DNA of 35,207 nt from Chara braunii. Its lineage: Eukaryota; Streptophyta; Charophyceae; Charales; Characeae. The stretch's first letter is position 1. Each line of letters opens with the position of its first letter. This document shows, piece by piece, positions 20,451 through 32,262 of this stretch. The position numbers and the translations under genes are program-made. The stretch spans positions 495,588 to 530,794 of the forward strand of contig BFEA01000373.1 of NCBI GenBank assembly GCA_003427395.1, given 5' to 3'. The notes under the pieces were generated by a model. It was not told the origin of the DNA, ran no database searches, and saw only the letters and a program-made list of their open reading frames with translations.

Positions 20451-21029
20451 GCGACCCAGCATCAACAACCGGCAGGCCCCTCCTGACAGGGGGACCCACC
20501 TCAGGCCGCTACTTTCCCTGAGAACATGCTTGAGGAAATGGCAGCAGGGCAACTGTGCATAATAGTGTCCCTGGTTTTCATGGCGCATGACGCATTACTC
20601 CATGTGGTGGCTCTGATTGGGCAAGGTGGAATGCTGAATGTCCCACACTTTGAAGTGTTTGAGGACCCGAAACAACAGATAGTGCTNAGAGAAGTGCGAA
20701 AATGGTTACACCCAACATTNNGCATCCGTAGTTATCCGAACCTGGATTGGGTGCATCTTACACCGACGAATGACAAAGGGCCGAACAAAGCTCATATACT
20801 TCCCGTTGATAGACACAGTAGTACATACTGCTGATTAAGTCTGCCGCTTTGNAGAACCTGGCAGGCCAAACAGTGGCCGAGACAAAAATATATGATTGCT
20901 TGACAACAACTCTTATACACCAGGTGGACGATCACCTCCCTTAGCACAAAAGCATCTTCTCTCAGAATTTTGTGAATCTTAAATGCGCAGAATGGGAAGA
21001 AGTTATTGCCCTAGATAGATGGAAAGATT

Positions 21030-21720
21030 GCGCATTGTGACTTAGAACGTCTAGGGCTTGGGATCCCGAAGAGTGGCTGCTAAGAGATCCCTTATCAAAA
21101 CATTGGCGCGTAACAGAGGAATACAAATCCTCTTGTTAAAGGAGACAAAGCTCGATGGNGNTGCGATACTGGAACAAATGGGCTGGTGGTCCGGGCCACA
21201 GTTCTGGGCGGCGACCCAAGCAACGAGGGGGGGTGTGGCCGTCATGCTTTCCTGCACCTTCCCCTTTGCAATAACTGATTATCATTGGGACCATCGTGGC
21301 CACTGGATCTCGGTTCGGTTAACTCTGGGCAACATATATGCGTCGNCGAATTAGACACCAAGAGTCGACTTTTTAAGATTCTTGCCCTGGATTATCCCAG
21401 ACGTTGATAGACTGATCCTGGGAGGGGACTGAAACACTACTCTCCTACCGGGAACTGATTTCTTTCGGCTGCCTCCATTGTCTTCAGACGCGACCTTACT
21501 TTCAAATTTCATCCAAACTCAATCTATTACCGATGCTTTCCGTGCCCTGCATCCCCATGACAGAGCCTACACGTGGTTCACTACTGGAGGAGTATAACAA
21601 CAATACTTGCCTCGCAGTAGGATATATCGCTTCTTGTTGGCTGACGAGCTTATGCCAATGATCGTTGCATGCTCCATCCTGTTCTGTGTGGGGTTGGATC
21701 ATTTGCATGTTTTTTTGGAA
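21030..21720 (+). pseudogene. LINE ORF2 endonuclease domain, broken
   Basis: Starts LRIVT*NV*GLG (ancestral W-N-x-x-G-L-G), followed by RSLIKTLARNRGIQILLLKETKL with the catalytic-type glutamate in KETK. Next are TRGGVAVMLS, GHWISVRLTLGNIYA, LILGGD*N (GGDxN), AYTWFTTGG and SRIYRFLLADELMP, ending in GLDHL where SDH is expected. These are the signature blocks, in order, of the AP-endonuclease fold that nicks target DNA in L1-type elements. Stops replace tryptophans at several positions (TGG to TAG/TGA), consistent with C-to-T or G-to-A decay. Confidence 0.85.
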
Positions 21721-22099
21721 ATATTTTAAATCCGCACAGTCTGGGCAGGGCATGATCGATCTTCCCTGCCGGAGTGGGTGGACTTGTCGACAGACATGGA
21801 TCACTTCATGATGGATTTCTGGCACAAGCGGGCCACATCGAAGCCCCTATTTGCATTGACGACTGACTGGCTTGTTGGCGGTTTAAAAACAACCCTCGTG
21901 CGAGGGAAGCTCCTTTTCAAACTCATCACGAAATCTACTCGCTCATAACTGGCGACTCTTTATGAAGAGCTTGCACAAACCATCGCTAGAGCCTCCTCCA
22001 TCCAAGTGGACAAGCGCGGACTGATGCAAGCCTTGAACACGATCATTCACAAAATTTTCATCTTAGACTTTCTTATAGTCAGGACTGGGGCTTTCCGCA

Positions 22100-23330
22100 A
22101 TCGCATTTCGTGGCTGGTGAAAGGGGACCGTATGACAGCGGCCTTCTTTGCTGGCCACAAGATGNGATCCCTGACGCCATTGATGTTGATGATGGGTCAC
22201 CCTTTCGATGAGACGATGCCACTTATTGCTGACAAGTGTGCGATCATATTGAATGTGGCACAATTTTTCGAACATCTGCTCACATCACAAGCATAGCATA
22301 CGGAGCAACAACTGCTTGCTCAATACCTTGAAAACGTTTGGGCCAAGATGGACCGCACCCTTTCCCAGTCTCAGGTGTAGCATTTGGAAGTGCCCGTCAC
22401 GTTGGCTAAGATTACAACGGTGGTGGCCCGCCTGCCCCTGCACAAAGTGTCGGGCCCGGATGACTTGTCGTTGGCCTTTTTTCGTCGACATTTGATGCGC
22501 CTACTGCAGGATTCGGCCATAGCCCCGAATGCTATCCACGATGGGGCGTATGCCCCGCCCGACGTAGTCACAGGTGTAATAACATTGAATTTTTAAAAAA
22601 GTGACTGTGCGGAGGTTTGGAACTGGCGCCCGATTACTCTAATGTCTGTGCTCTACAAAATTCTTTCTAAAATATTGACAATGCGCTTGCATTTGGTGCT
22701 ACTGACTTTAATTCATCCATCTCAGATGGGGTTCCTTCAAGACAGACAAATCCTCAACAATGTGCTGATTGTGGAACAAATAATAAAACTGGTGGCAGCA
22801 GGGGAAGACCACATTGCAATAATCCTTCTTGATCTCGAAAAGGTGTACGGTAGGCCGCCTTGTCCGCCTTTGGCTTTGGACCTAGGTTTAAACACATGGT
22901 GGCGGCCCCATACCAAGGAGCGACCTCACGCCTCAGTGTTAACGGCCGTCTTTCCCCTCTGCTTGCATTAGGAAGCTCAGTGAGATAGTGTTGCCCTGGC
23001 CCCCCATACCTCTATCTCATAAACGTTGAGGTCATGCATGTCATCATCGGGGCGCACCTGGGATTCCTGGATTCTTGCTACCCTTGGGGGAACGTCTTAA
23101 AGTCGAGTCTTTTGCAGATGACTNGGTGGCGTTAACCCCTATGAACGACCAAGCGTTCAAGGCTATCCAACAATCTATAATATTATTCGGTNAAATCTTA
23201 CAGACCAAGGTAAATTGGACAAAATCATCTCTTTTTGTTCCCGGTGGCTCTGACGTTCCTTCACCAGAGGCTGCGTGTCGTTACCCTGGTGCAGCAAGAG
23301 AGATTGTTGGGACACCTGATGATTGATTCT
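22100..23330 (+). pseudogene. LINE ORF2 reverse transcriptase domain, broken
   Basis: WLVKGDRMTAAFFAGHK precedes the RT. Then come KVSGPDDLSLAFF, WNWRPITLMSVLYKILSKIL (about 22617-22680), SQMGFLQDRQILNNVLIVEQ and AIILLDLEKVYG (first catalytic Asp). The catalytic FADD follows at about 23110-23122, in SFADDxVALTPMNDQAFK, and then KVNWTKSSLFVPGG. Between LEKVYG and FADD the alignment is short and garbled, so part of the palm, including the usual PLSP block, is lost or rearranged. The order and spacing identify non-LTR RT used in target-primed reverse transcription. Confidence 0.9.
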
Positions 23331-24860
23331 AACCACGCGGTGGCGGCAACCAGAGAAGCCTTGTGGTCATGGGTGGCAAGAACGTGCGTTAGCCTGTTCG
23401 ANCGTTCCNTGATCCTCAACAATTTTATCTNCTCTACCTTCTGGTACCAACGNCCGATCTTCCAACTGGATCCCCCTGTGCAACATACGATTAGACATTT
23501 GGCAACCCATTATTTGTGAAAAGAAGAGATGTATGANGCGCCCTTCCTCCCCCAGGTGGCGTGGGAAGTGGTTACCCAACCTAAAAGAGAAGGGGGCCTT
23601 TTAGTTCTCGACCCGCCATACCAAANCGGNCCTCTTTTGTCCCNGTGGGTGTCGTGGGTCATCTTAGTAGGACTNTTCACCCCTTGGAGACAATTAGCAG
23701 ATTTTACCCTTTTTACGGAATGAGACTCAAAAATGCCGCGATGTATTTGGATAATAGTCCTTCACCCGGTGTATTTAAGGAAATGGTTGACCCACAACAT
23801 ATGGGCAGGGATACTGAAGGAATGGCAGCACTGCCGCCCTTCACTGCTTCCACCCTCATTGCGGGGGGATCGGATAATGACCCAGNCGTTGTTCGATAAA
23901 CCCTGCATCCTCTCTCCCGAGGGCGACCCGCTCCCCTGTTTTAAAGGGGGGAGGGTTGGACCAACGGGACGGGAAACCCCTCCAAGCTTTGGCCCCACTG
24001 CTGTCGGGCNTGTGGCACCAAGCACTCCACCTTGACTCGTTGCTACAGGCAATCCCCCTCGACTGGGTGCAGGCCCTTGATGAGGGATTGTCTACTCACA
24101 AGGTNCCTGGTTTAAGTGAAAACAGGATGACAACCCGTTGCTTCTGTGGTGGGTCGAGTCAGTGAACGACCTGGATCATCCATGAACCTTGTGTTGGGAT
24201 GTGTCACCGTTGACAGGAAGCGCTTCCGCGGGCCCGCCATTGACTANTGCTCTGGCCCAGACTCCTCTCCATCCCCTTGCAGACTTGCTGCCANTATGTG
24301 TCTTGGATTACTTTGACCGCCTCTTGCAGACTTGCTGCCGGTATGTATCTTGGATTACTTCGACCTGTTTTGCCCCTTCTCCTTGTCTNTGTCGTCGTAT
24401 AACCTGCNTGTGGACCCGAGGAACTGGCATTGACCGCCCACTGATTCACACACTGACAGTGTTCCTTTATACCGGTACAGTACTCGCATGAGCTATCAGA
24501 TTTATCNCCCGAAGGTTTATGTCAATTGGATAGTTACAAAGACATGGATGTCCTTGGGATGGATTCAAGACACACAAGTGAGATTGTCTTGGGCCCTGCC
24601 ATCCTATTNGAAATTGTTGATGGAACTGCCCGCTATGAAACAAGCAAGCTTCTTATGGNTGGTGACACACATGGTTGTCCCGACTGCGATGTGGTGTGCA
24701 ACAAGGACGACNAAGGCTTTTTCTCTTTCTACTCTCTACCTGGGAGTCCGTATTGAAGATTTGCAACACTTTTGTCNTCATTGTGATCTGGTGAGGCCAT
24801 TTTGGGACTNGTGGCGCTCTNGAGCTGTTCCATAGCCACAACCGAGGACCCGATCATGAT
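23331..24860 (+). pseudogene. LINE ORF2 C-terminus with zf-RVT
   Basis: PFLPQVAWEVVTQPKREGGL (about 23540-23600) is the post-RT 'VAWE.VC.PK..GGLG' block of plant LINEs. The zf-RVT part lies at about 24600-24830: LPAMKQASFLW, HMVVPTAMW, IEDLQHFCxHCDLVRPFWD. A 47-bp tandem duplication sits between them at 24276-24322 and 24323-24369; being 47 bp, it shifts the frame. No RNase H motif was seen. Confidence 0.8.
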
Positions 24861-25696
24861 GGAATGAAGACTTTGTACTGGTGGGAGCTGCTGCACGTAG
24901 GCAGCGTTGTAATGACTCGATCANATATGCGGAGGAGTGCCTGTGTGATGGAATCTTGTGGACTATGTGGACTCTTATAGACACTGCGGAGACCATGTGG
25001 TAAATCAAGGTTTTTCGACTTCTTTCATAGCGGGCAGTTCCATCAGCAATTTTCAATCTTATGGTTGATGCCCCTGATGGTTCGTGCAGAGACCGAGTAC
25101 ACTTTTAAACAAATGTTGTCCACTGAGTGGTTGCTCAAAGTGGTAAATAAAGGTTTTTCGGCAAAATCCCAAAAAAGATTTCACAGTCACTGGGGCCACT
25201 CCCCGGCCTGGTGAAGATATTAGCTGATCTTGGTCGGACCCCCTAGCTGCAATTCTCGATCTTTTTCGTTTAGGTTGAAAACTTCCCTCTTTGGAGTATG
25301 TTTTGTTTGTTTGTACCCTCCCTCTACTGCACACTGCATTTTCGGATTCTGGCTTTTAGAGCGGTGGTTCTGGGGTGGCTTTGTAATGGTACTGTTTGTG
25401 GGTTGAACTTCGTAGTTATTGTAGACGATTATCCCTTGTCTTCTGTTCTAGTCTAGCATTCAAGTTGGCTTAACTTCGCACGTTTCCTTTGTAGTATGAT
25501 ATAATCTGTTGTGGATATTCGACACTGTTTGCCTTTTACTAAGGTCATGGTGACCTCTCCTCTGGGTTCGTCTCGTGATGCCGTCCCGTTGGGGGACCAC
25601 TACAATATTGTAAAGGGACGTCGGACCCGGTTCCCAACTTTCATACAAAAAGACAAATGTTTGCTAGATGGCAGACAATGTTGAAAAAAAAAAAAA

Positions 25697-25839
25697 CTTT
25701 TGAATCGGAAGATACATCAGACCTTCCATACAAAAAATCGTAGCGGGAACTTGTACTACAAGATGGATCCACTCAGGAAATAATTCTTTCGTACCGCAAA
25801 CCTTTATTTCTTGTTGAAGATTGACAAACAACCAACGAG
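25697..25839. other. Short spacer between LINE poly(A) and SINE-like head
   Basis: Unique-looking 143 bp with no recognised motif; it should contain the 3' target-site flank of the plus-strand LINE. Confidence 0.4.
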
Positions 25840-25925
25840 CTTACCTCAGTTGGTACACCCACAAACTGTTGAAATGCAGAACCGAGTTCGAATCCTGATG
25901 GATGTAGATTAATGGAATCATTGGA
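25840..25925 (+). mobile_element. tRNA-derived SINE head (pol III A and B boxes)
   Basis: GAGCTTACCTCAGTTGGTACA provides an A box, and about 40 nt later CCGAGTTCGAATCCTGATG provides a B box with a TTCGAAT loop. The acceptor and T stems pair poorly, so a functional tRNA is unlikely. It ends directly at a 27-nt T-run that I assign to the poly(A) tail of the minus-strand LINE. The SINE body may therefore have been interrupted by that insertion. Confidence 0.6.
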
Positions 25926-25929
25926 ATGA

Positions 25930-25961
<32 letters not shown>

Positions 25962-26689
25962 AGAAAGGACCCATTATGGGCTTTCATTAATGCTCAATTA
26001 AAATAAGGTCGGAAATCCGTCAAGCAAACAACTCGGAACTAGGACCATTACCTAGAATAGGTGCAGGCCTTGGGATATCATCCAAGAACAGAATTGGCTA
26101 AAACAGGACCGTTGACCTAATACTCCTCAACCTTGATGAAGTTAAAGAATGTCAGCAAGGCCAAAAAAAACAAACAACCCAAAACAAAAGGAAACAAACA
26201 AAGAGTAATCAGCACACACACAAAAAAAAAGCAGAAAAGCAATTCCACCTGGCCAACGAATCCACTCCACAAACCAAAAGGAAAAGGAGGGAGAATAGGA
26301 AAGGGGATGAGAAGAAAAACGGGGGGGAGAAGAAGGAGGGAAAAACAACCAAGGACTCATAATTCTGTTCTAAAANTCGTTCTAATAGTAACTCCTATCA
26401 CTTCTGTCCAAGCTACACTTACCCACCTACTACTACGGTGGTGGGAACTCAACTGAGTTTCCTTCGAACTTACTAAACGCTCCCTCTATCCCATCAAACT
26501 GTCTGTCTACAGTGACATCACAAACAACCGAGTGCCGAGGTTGGTCATAGTAATCTATGTTTTAAGTAANCAGTCATCCAACATCATTTGTCTTAGCCCA
26601 CCACTGATGCAAGTGTGCCACGAAGGTATTATGTCTCTCTGAACCATTTCAGGCTTTCGCCCCTGTTGTCGTCTTTTCCAACTTTCCTT

Positions 26690-27240
26690 CGCCAGTCCAC
26701 TAGCATAGTATGTCTGATGCCCTCCTTCACAGTGGTGCGTATCTGTTTGTTGGACCAGTCTTTCGCATGATATACCCGATCATTTCGGGCTTGCCAGATG
26801 ACCACAATTAGTACAACACGTAAGGATTGTGCGACATAGCCTCATCCCTTAATTAGGGATAAGCCTTCTGGTACACCCCCCAACAAAACCCAGAGTTTGT
26901 CCCAATTTATGGCATTATCTGCGATTCGCTCCTCGAATTTCTTCCACCAAGTTCAGATCCGCATAGAAGCTGGACAATCCCACCATAAGTGAACTGTTGA
27001 TTCGAAANACCACTAACATCAAAAGCATGTGAGATCCAACTTCATCCCATGTTCCACGAACCAAACAGTAGAGGGAGTAGCAACCATCGATAGCAACCAC
27101 AAAACAACAACTTGACATTGACTTGGAATGATTTCAGTTGCTGTTAAAATTTCTTGCGAGCTGAGATAATACATTGTGGTTCGATCATCAACAAGGATTG
27201 CCATCTGAATCTTGCAATGTGGAGTGAGTCCTTGGATGAC
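26690..27240 (-). pseudogene. LINE ORF2 zf-RVT domain
   Basis: Frame-corrected reading on minus gives LWLLSMVATPSTVWFVEHGM, then KLDLTC, and after a gap containing an N, ESTVHLWWDCPASMRIWTWW (about 26940-27010). EERIADNAINWDKLWVLLGG follows. After a TGA come VIWQARNDRVYHAKDWSNKQ and VDWRRK (about 26690-26810). The Cys/His pattern before WDCP and the IW.ARNDRV end are typical of the zinc-binding domain in plant reverse transcriptases. Confidence 0.85.
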
Positions 27241-27649
27241 ATAATCAAGTTGTAGCCGAGTTTTTACGTATAATCAAGAAGACACATGTTTTGACCTAAT
27301 TTACCGGAGGCATGCCATTCCCACTTTTTTCGGGTCTTGTTTTAGTTTACTGAATGGTTTTCCTTGGGAAAACATGACACAAGTCACAACTCCATCTAGT
27401 TGGATTTCCTCAATCACTTTGATTTGTAAGAATGTTGTACCCACCGAGCGTGGCGGCTGCGACTCCGTTAGAGTTAGGAGACAGTTAGTGTTACAAGTCC
27501 AACCCTGAAAGACCTTCTTACTATCATTTAAGAACATTTTAATTTCCAAGTATGGGGATCATTAAATGCTTAAGCCACATAAGTATGATTTCCACGTTTC
27601 TCGTATATCGTTCCATAGATTACAAATCCGTAATATCCCTTTCTCGATT

Positions 27650-28440
27650 CATCCCTCGCCAAAGTTGTCAATCGCTGCACCAACCTTCAATTACTCACCA
27701 GATGTGGATATGATATCAACAGAAAAATTCCCACAAGAAATGAAAGTTGAAAAATTAAAAAAAAATCCTACATATTTCAAATTATCATTCCAATGTTCTT
27801 CTAATTCTAAAATTTTCAGTCTTATTTGATAAGTTTCTGTCTAAAAATAGGTTTTTCCTTCCAACTACATCTATGTGTTGAAGATGAAATGGAAGTCCGA
27901 ATAAGTTTATGAAATGTTTTAATTAAACTTTCATTCTACTACAACAAATATATTCTAGTTTAGATTGGATTAACTCAGTTATGACTGAAAATCCTTATAC
28001 AGAATGACATTCCAATTAAAATATTTCATGAAATCATCCAGACTTTCATTCCATCTGTAGCATGCAATTCAAATAAGAAGGGATACCTCATTCTTGGAAA
28101 TAAAGTTTTCAAGTAAGATGAAAAAATTTAGAATTTGAATGAATTTTTTAAGATGAAATGAAATTTTAAAATTTAGAATGTAATTTTATTATAGAAGATT
28201 ATTTAATTATGAGAAAGTTTTCTATTGATTCGGGTTTTGAAACAAGGGTTGCGCAATGACTTCAACATTGGTGTCTGGTTCTTTCCATACGTTCGGATGT
28301 AGTGATTTCTATGCTTGAATGATTGATTTACAGAATGACGATTTTATGTATCTTCTCTTAAATAAATAGAGAAGGAGGCATACCCACACATCTGAAGGGG
28401 GTGACAAATTTCATTCCCGAGAAAAGATATGTCTAACCAA
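27650..28440. repeat. AT-rich block splitting the minus-strand LINE
   Basis: Between the VAWE block and zf-RVT, about 800 bp is strongly AT-rich with recurring ATTCCAAT, TTTCATTCCA and TTTAGAATTT-like words, and no LINE-like translation on either side of about 27650. This looks like a later insertion such as a MITE, but I could not find terminal inverted repeats or a target-site duplication by eye. Rapid AT drift of LINE sequence is the alternative. Confidence 0.45.
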
Positions 28441-28467
28441 TGAAAACCAATGTGTTTTTGAATATAA

Positions 28468-28731
28468 TTATAAAGTGGCTTTTAGGATCCACTTGACAAA
28501 CATTGCTTCATTCTGTTGCTTCGTGCCTAGGATACCTAGTCCATCCTGGTCTCGAGGAACACAAAGTATTTCCCATGCCACCTTAGATAGAAAGGAGTCT
28601 TCATCTCCGGCGTATGACTTCCAAGGAAATTTTGCAGCCCTACGTTTCACCAAGTTGTACAGTTGCTTCCCAAATCCTCTAACAATACCCACAAACCACA
28701 AGAGGGCAAACAATGCGCTATTAATTACCAT
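28468..28731 (-). pseudogene. LINE ORF2 post-RT block
   Basis: The 87-codon frame reads LVKRRAAKFPWKSYAGDEDS, then KVAWEILCVPRDQDGLGILG and NEAMFVKWILKATL. This matches the conserved 'F.W......KVAW..IC.PK..GGLGI....N.A...KW' region that follows RT in plant L1-type ORF2. It is open throughout, making it the best-preserved piece of this element's ORF2. Confidence 0.88.
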
Positions 28732-28879
28732 TCATCTACCAAACAAGGAGAAATGAGAGATGTTTTTCCACGTAGCGACTCTGTGCAAGGATTTTTGTAG
28801 TAGTAGCAGGTAATTCTGGTCATCTTCGCACGATTGTAGAGATATCTAAACACGCAGAAAACGTTCAGACTGGTCTTTT

Positions 28880-30080
28880 TTAATTCAGTGTATTCCCTAT
28901 TCTACTGATATCTCTGCCGAGGGGTAGATAAAGAAGACCAATTTATGCCAGTTTACTAAGGCCACAAACAAGGATGAATATTCATCTAAACATTTTTTCA
29001 ATGCTCCAAAGGTAGAATCGGTGTTAACTAAGACAACGAAGAGGTTATCATCAAGCGCTTTGACTTTGTAGTTCATTGTGTCTGTAGGAAAACCGATTAC
29101 ATGGGAATGCACTCTAATATTGTTAAGAAGAGACTCCATCTGTATCACGAATAGCAGAGGTGCCATTTGGCCTCCCTGTCTCAACGAACGGGTTTACAAG
29201 AATTCCAGGGAAAGTCTACCGTTGATCATTACAACTCCAGTGAATATTTTATAAAGGGCAGATACCAAAGTGGAAAAACCTCGCCAAAACCTATTACTTT
29301 CAACGTTGCTAGCACATATGACCAGTTAACTCAAACATAGGTTTTTTCAAGACTAAGGAGGAGGACTGCATGGTTGAGGTCCTCATTATGGATAACCTCA
29401 ACGGTTTCCACGATAGTTACTATAATAATATTTGTAAAGATAGAGTGTCCCCGAACAGAGGCGGCCTGATCAGGCTGAATAAGGTCAGACAGATATTTGT
29501 CGAGTCTTTTAGCCAACACCTTAGCCAAGAGTTTATAAGAAACATTAAGTACGGAGGTGGGTCTCCAATTCCGAATTTTCGCTCGATACCTTTTTTTAAG
29601 AATACTGAGATGATATCTTTGCACATACTTGTTGCCAGTTTTCCACCGGTCAGGGTATCGTTATATATTTCTACTAAGTTGTTGCCTACCTCACTCCACA
29701 TAGTCAGATACGATTTCACAAGAAGATCATCATCTTCTGCCACTCCTAGGATTTTTCTTTCGACATAGACTTCAGGGCCGTGTGTGCTTCTACAGTTGTA
29801 ATAGCTCGGTCAAGGTCAAGTTTGCCTATAGCCGTGGACAGACCAAATGTCGTATGTGACCAGTGATCAGAAGAGGTGTGTAGGTTGCTCTCCACATTTG
29901 CGCCTTGCAACCTGAAAGTGAGGATGTCTTTCTAGCATGCAACAATATAGTCACAAAGATCTCCTGGGTCTTTGGGCTTGGGGGCTTCCTGATTAAATGA
30001 GGGACTCCATTTTCTCATAGAGACTGAGGATCATATTGGAAAGAGTCTTTGAAAGGACTCCTTCGTCATCGGATAATAGA
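28880..30080 (-). pseudogene. LINE ORF2 reverse transcriptase domain, broken
   Basis: RT blocks in order on minus: a DRAITTVEAHTALKSMSK region (about 29800), NNLVEIYNDTLTGGKLATSM (about 29680), KIRNWRPTSVLNVSYKLLAK with NWRP at 29559-29570, and DLIQPDQAASVRGHSIFTNI. Next are VLLLSLEKTYV (Asp replaced by Ser in the usual LDLEKAYD) and RQGGQMAPLLFVIQMESLL (about 29130-29184). Last is the catalytic pair in VKALDDNLFVVLVN at about 29047-29055. The loss of the first catalytic Asp plus frameshifts make it inactive. Confidence 0.9.
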
Positions 30081-30639
30081 CCATAATTTTTTTAATTTGC
30101 AGACGTTCGGACCACAAGTTCGACTTTTTAATCTGTAGATTATCTCATTCAGTAATTAATTTCGCCCTTTGTTTACCCCAAACCGGGGGTGATACCTGGT
30201 GTTGGGTCATCATGTGCTCTGCGTATTTTATTTGCTTTCGCAAAGACTTTTCCTGTTTGTTGCGGTGGTAGGCAATAATTATGGAAAAAAATTACAGCAC
30301 ATTAGAGAAAATGCAAGACCCTATTTCCCCACACGTGGTTAACCAGAGGTAATATTTTTGGCGAATTTGCACTGAAACTATCACATTGTGCTGATTTTTT
30401 TTTTTTTTTTCTTGTTTTCTTTGTGTGTGACATATATGTGCTTTAGGGTAACCAAGCAGTTGTGTCCTGGAATGATGGGCGTGCATCATTCCAACCGATC
30501 CAAAATGTTCTCATCCAGGCAAGTAGACCTTCATCTTTAAGGTTTTAAGTTTTTAATTGAAACAATCCCCGGTCTCTACTAAGCACGATAGTTAGCACTA
30601 TCAATGTGACAAGCTTGTGGTATGAGAAGGGTTGAATTT

Positions 30640-31280
30640 ATTCTGACACTACGGTGGATTCCGAGTCCCACAGATTAAACAAGGTAAGAAAGAAGTCAAG
30701 CCTGCGACTTACCACTTCAACATTCTCTCTTGGATTAAAAAACCATGTAAAACCATCTTTATCTGGATGAGTCATCCGATATGGATCAATCAACTCCAAG
30801 GAGTTCAAAAGGAAGGTAAGAGCAACTTTGTCCCTAGTGCAATCGGCTACTTGGGAGGAGGTGGAAACATCTAAGGATGCATTCTTGTCTCCCGCAAAAA
30901 TAATGTGATCACTATCGAAAACAACGTAAAGCAATTATTCAAAGAAGATCCTACGTTGTCGGGGGTCGGTGGAAGCATAAATAAATGTGATTATTCATTC
31001 CTTATCGTTGATTAATAGTTTAATTCAGGCCCATCGTCCCCAAATATGAACATAAAAATTCAGTATCTCTGCATCTAGTTAGGATGCTAACCCCTCAAAT
31101 AGTGTCCACAGATGGTGACTAAATATGTGAGTCATCCCACCAATCCCCAAGAAAATTAATTATATCTTCGTTCAATTTATTTTCCTGAAGACATGGCAGG
31201 TGTAAGCCATTGGTGTGAATCCATGAGCACAGGCGGTTTTTTCTTAACTTACTAGAAGTATCCCCAAGACCACGTAGATT
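30640..31280 (-). pseudogene. LINE ORF2 endonuclease domain, broken
   Basis: Begins WNLRGLGDTSSKLRKNRLCS, then LHLPCLQENKLN (catalytic-type Glu). After several stops come FIYASTDPRQR, then HIIFAGDKNASLD (the GDxN block), LELIDPYRMTHPDKDGFTWF, and VSRRLDFFL (S-R-x-D). The order is that of AP-like LINE endonucleases. The 98-codon 3' part (30638-30934) is uninterrupted. Confidence 0.88.
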
Positions 31281-32262
31281 CCAACTTAGTAGTTTGACTT
31301 TATTTATTTACAGCCACGCCTTCCGTTATCTGTTGGATATGGGAGGGGGTGTCAATTGAACCCTCCATACATGACGATCATGCAGACAACAAGTATGTAT
31401 GTAGGAACAGAGATATACGCTTCTTTTCTCTTGGCAATCGAGATTTCGAATTCACATGCATTCAACGAATCTTAATGTTAGGATCCGAATGCGACTTAAC
31501 TCTTATCGTTTTCTCTCAGCGAACCAAGCCATTGGGAGTAAGCGTAATCCTTCACTTTCGAGCTGCTCTAGTTGTCCATGCATGAATTGCACGTTTACGA
31601 GTGGGACAACAAAAATAATCCTCTTCCCTCTCTGATTAGGATTATCTACATCAGGTACTAAATAAAAGACAAATTTATCGCGAATCGCGATACGAATCAG
31701 GAAAGCAACCGCAAATAGCATCAGAGTGTTAGAGGAAGGATGACTTGCCTACGTTGATGAGCCATCAGAGCTAGTGAACGCAATAGTCCAAAATTAATTA
31801 CGAACAGTCACGCAAAAAAAACGGCAAGATTTTGTTCTCAGTATCTTGGAGTTGACCCTTCGACAGTGACACTGGAATACGCCTCCTCGCTGTTTTGATT
31901 CCTAGAGTTTCAATCTCTGCATTATTTTCTTTTGAACCCTGAGAGGAGGACGACAGGTCCCCTTCTAGTCTGCTTCCTTCTAAGAGAAAATTACCTTCGT
32001 GATCCAGTCTTCGTTGTTTTCATGGAGTGTCTGTTGGAGGTCGAGATGTTGTCTGGAGCCACGTTTGAATACGATTCTGCTCTATTTCTGCTCTCAAAGG
32101 TGGATTGTTCCCTTGCATGGTTGCATCTCCAAGTCTTCTTACTGTGAGAAAAACATCATTATGATAGAAAGATGAACTTGCGCCCTTAATCATCGGAACG
32201 GAGTATGGAATGAAGGAAGAGGGATGCGGCATCCCATATGGTTATGGTAGACCATATGTGAC

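Larger units (their letters stand above)
18880..25696 (+). mobile_element. Near full-length decayed L1-type LINE (plus strand)
   Basis: Domains run in order: ORF1 with zinc knuckle (about 18880-20450), AP-like endonuclease (about 21030-21700), reverse transcriptase (about 22100-23330), C-terminal region with zf-RVT (about 23330-24840), a 3' UTR of about 850 bp, and an A-run at 25684-25696. Every coding section is interrupted by stops and shifts, and dozens of single N calls are present, so it cannot be autonomous. The 3' signature at 25613-25638 lies 45 nt before the poly(A), as in the truncated tail ending at 12449, indicating the same family. Target-site duplications were not identified because the 5' end is unclear. 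Confidence 0.9.
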
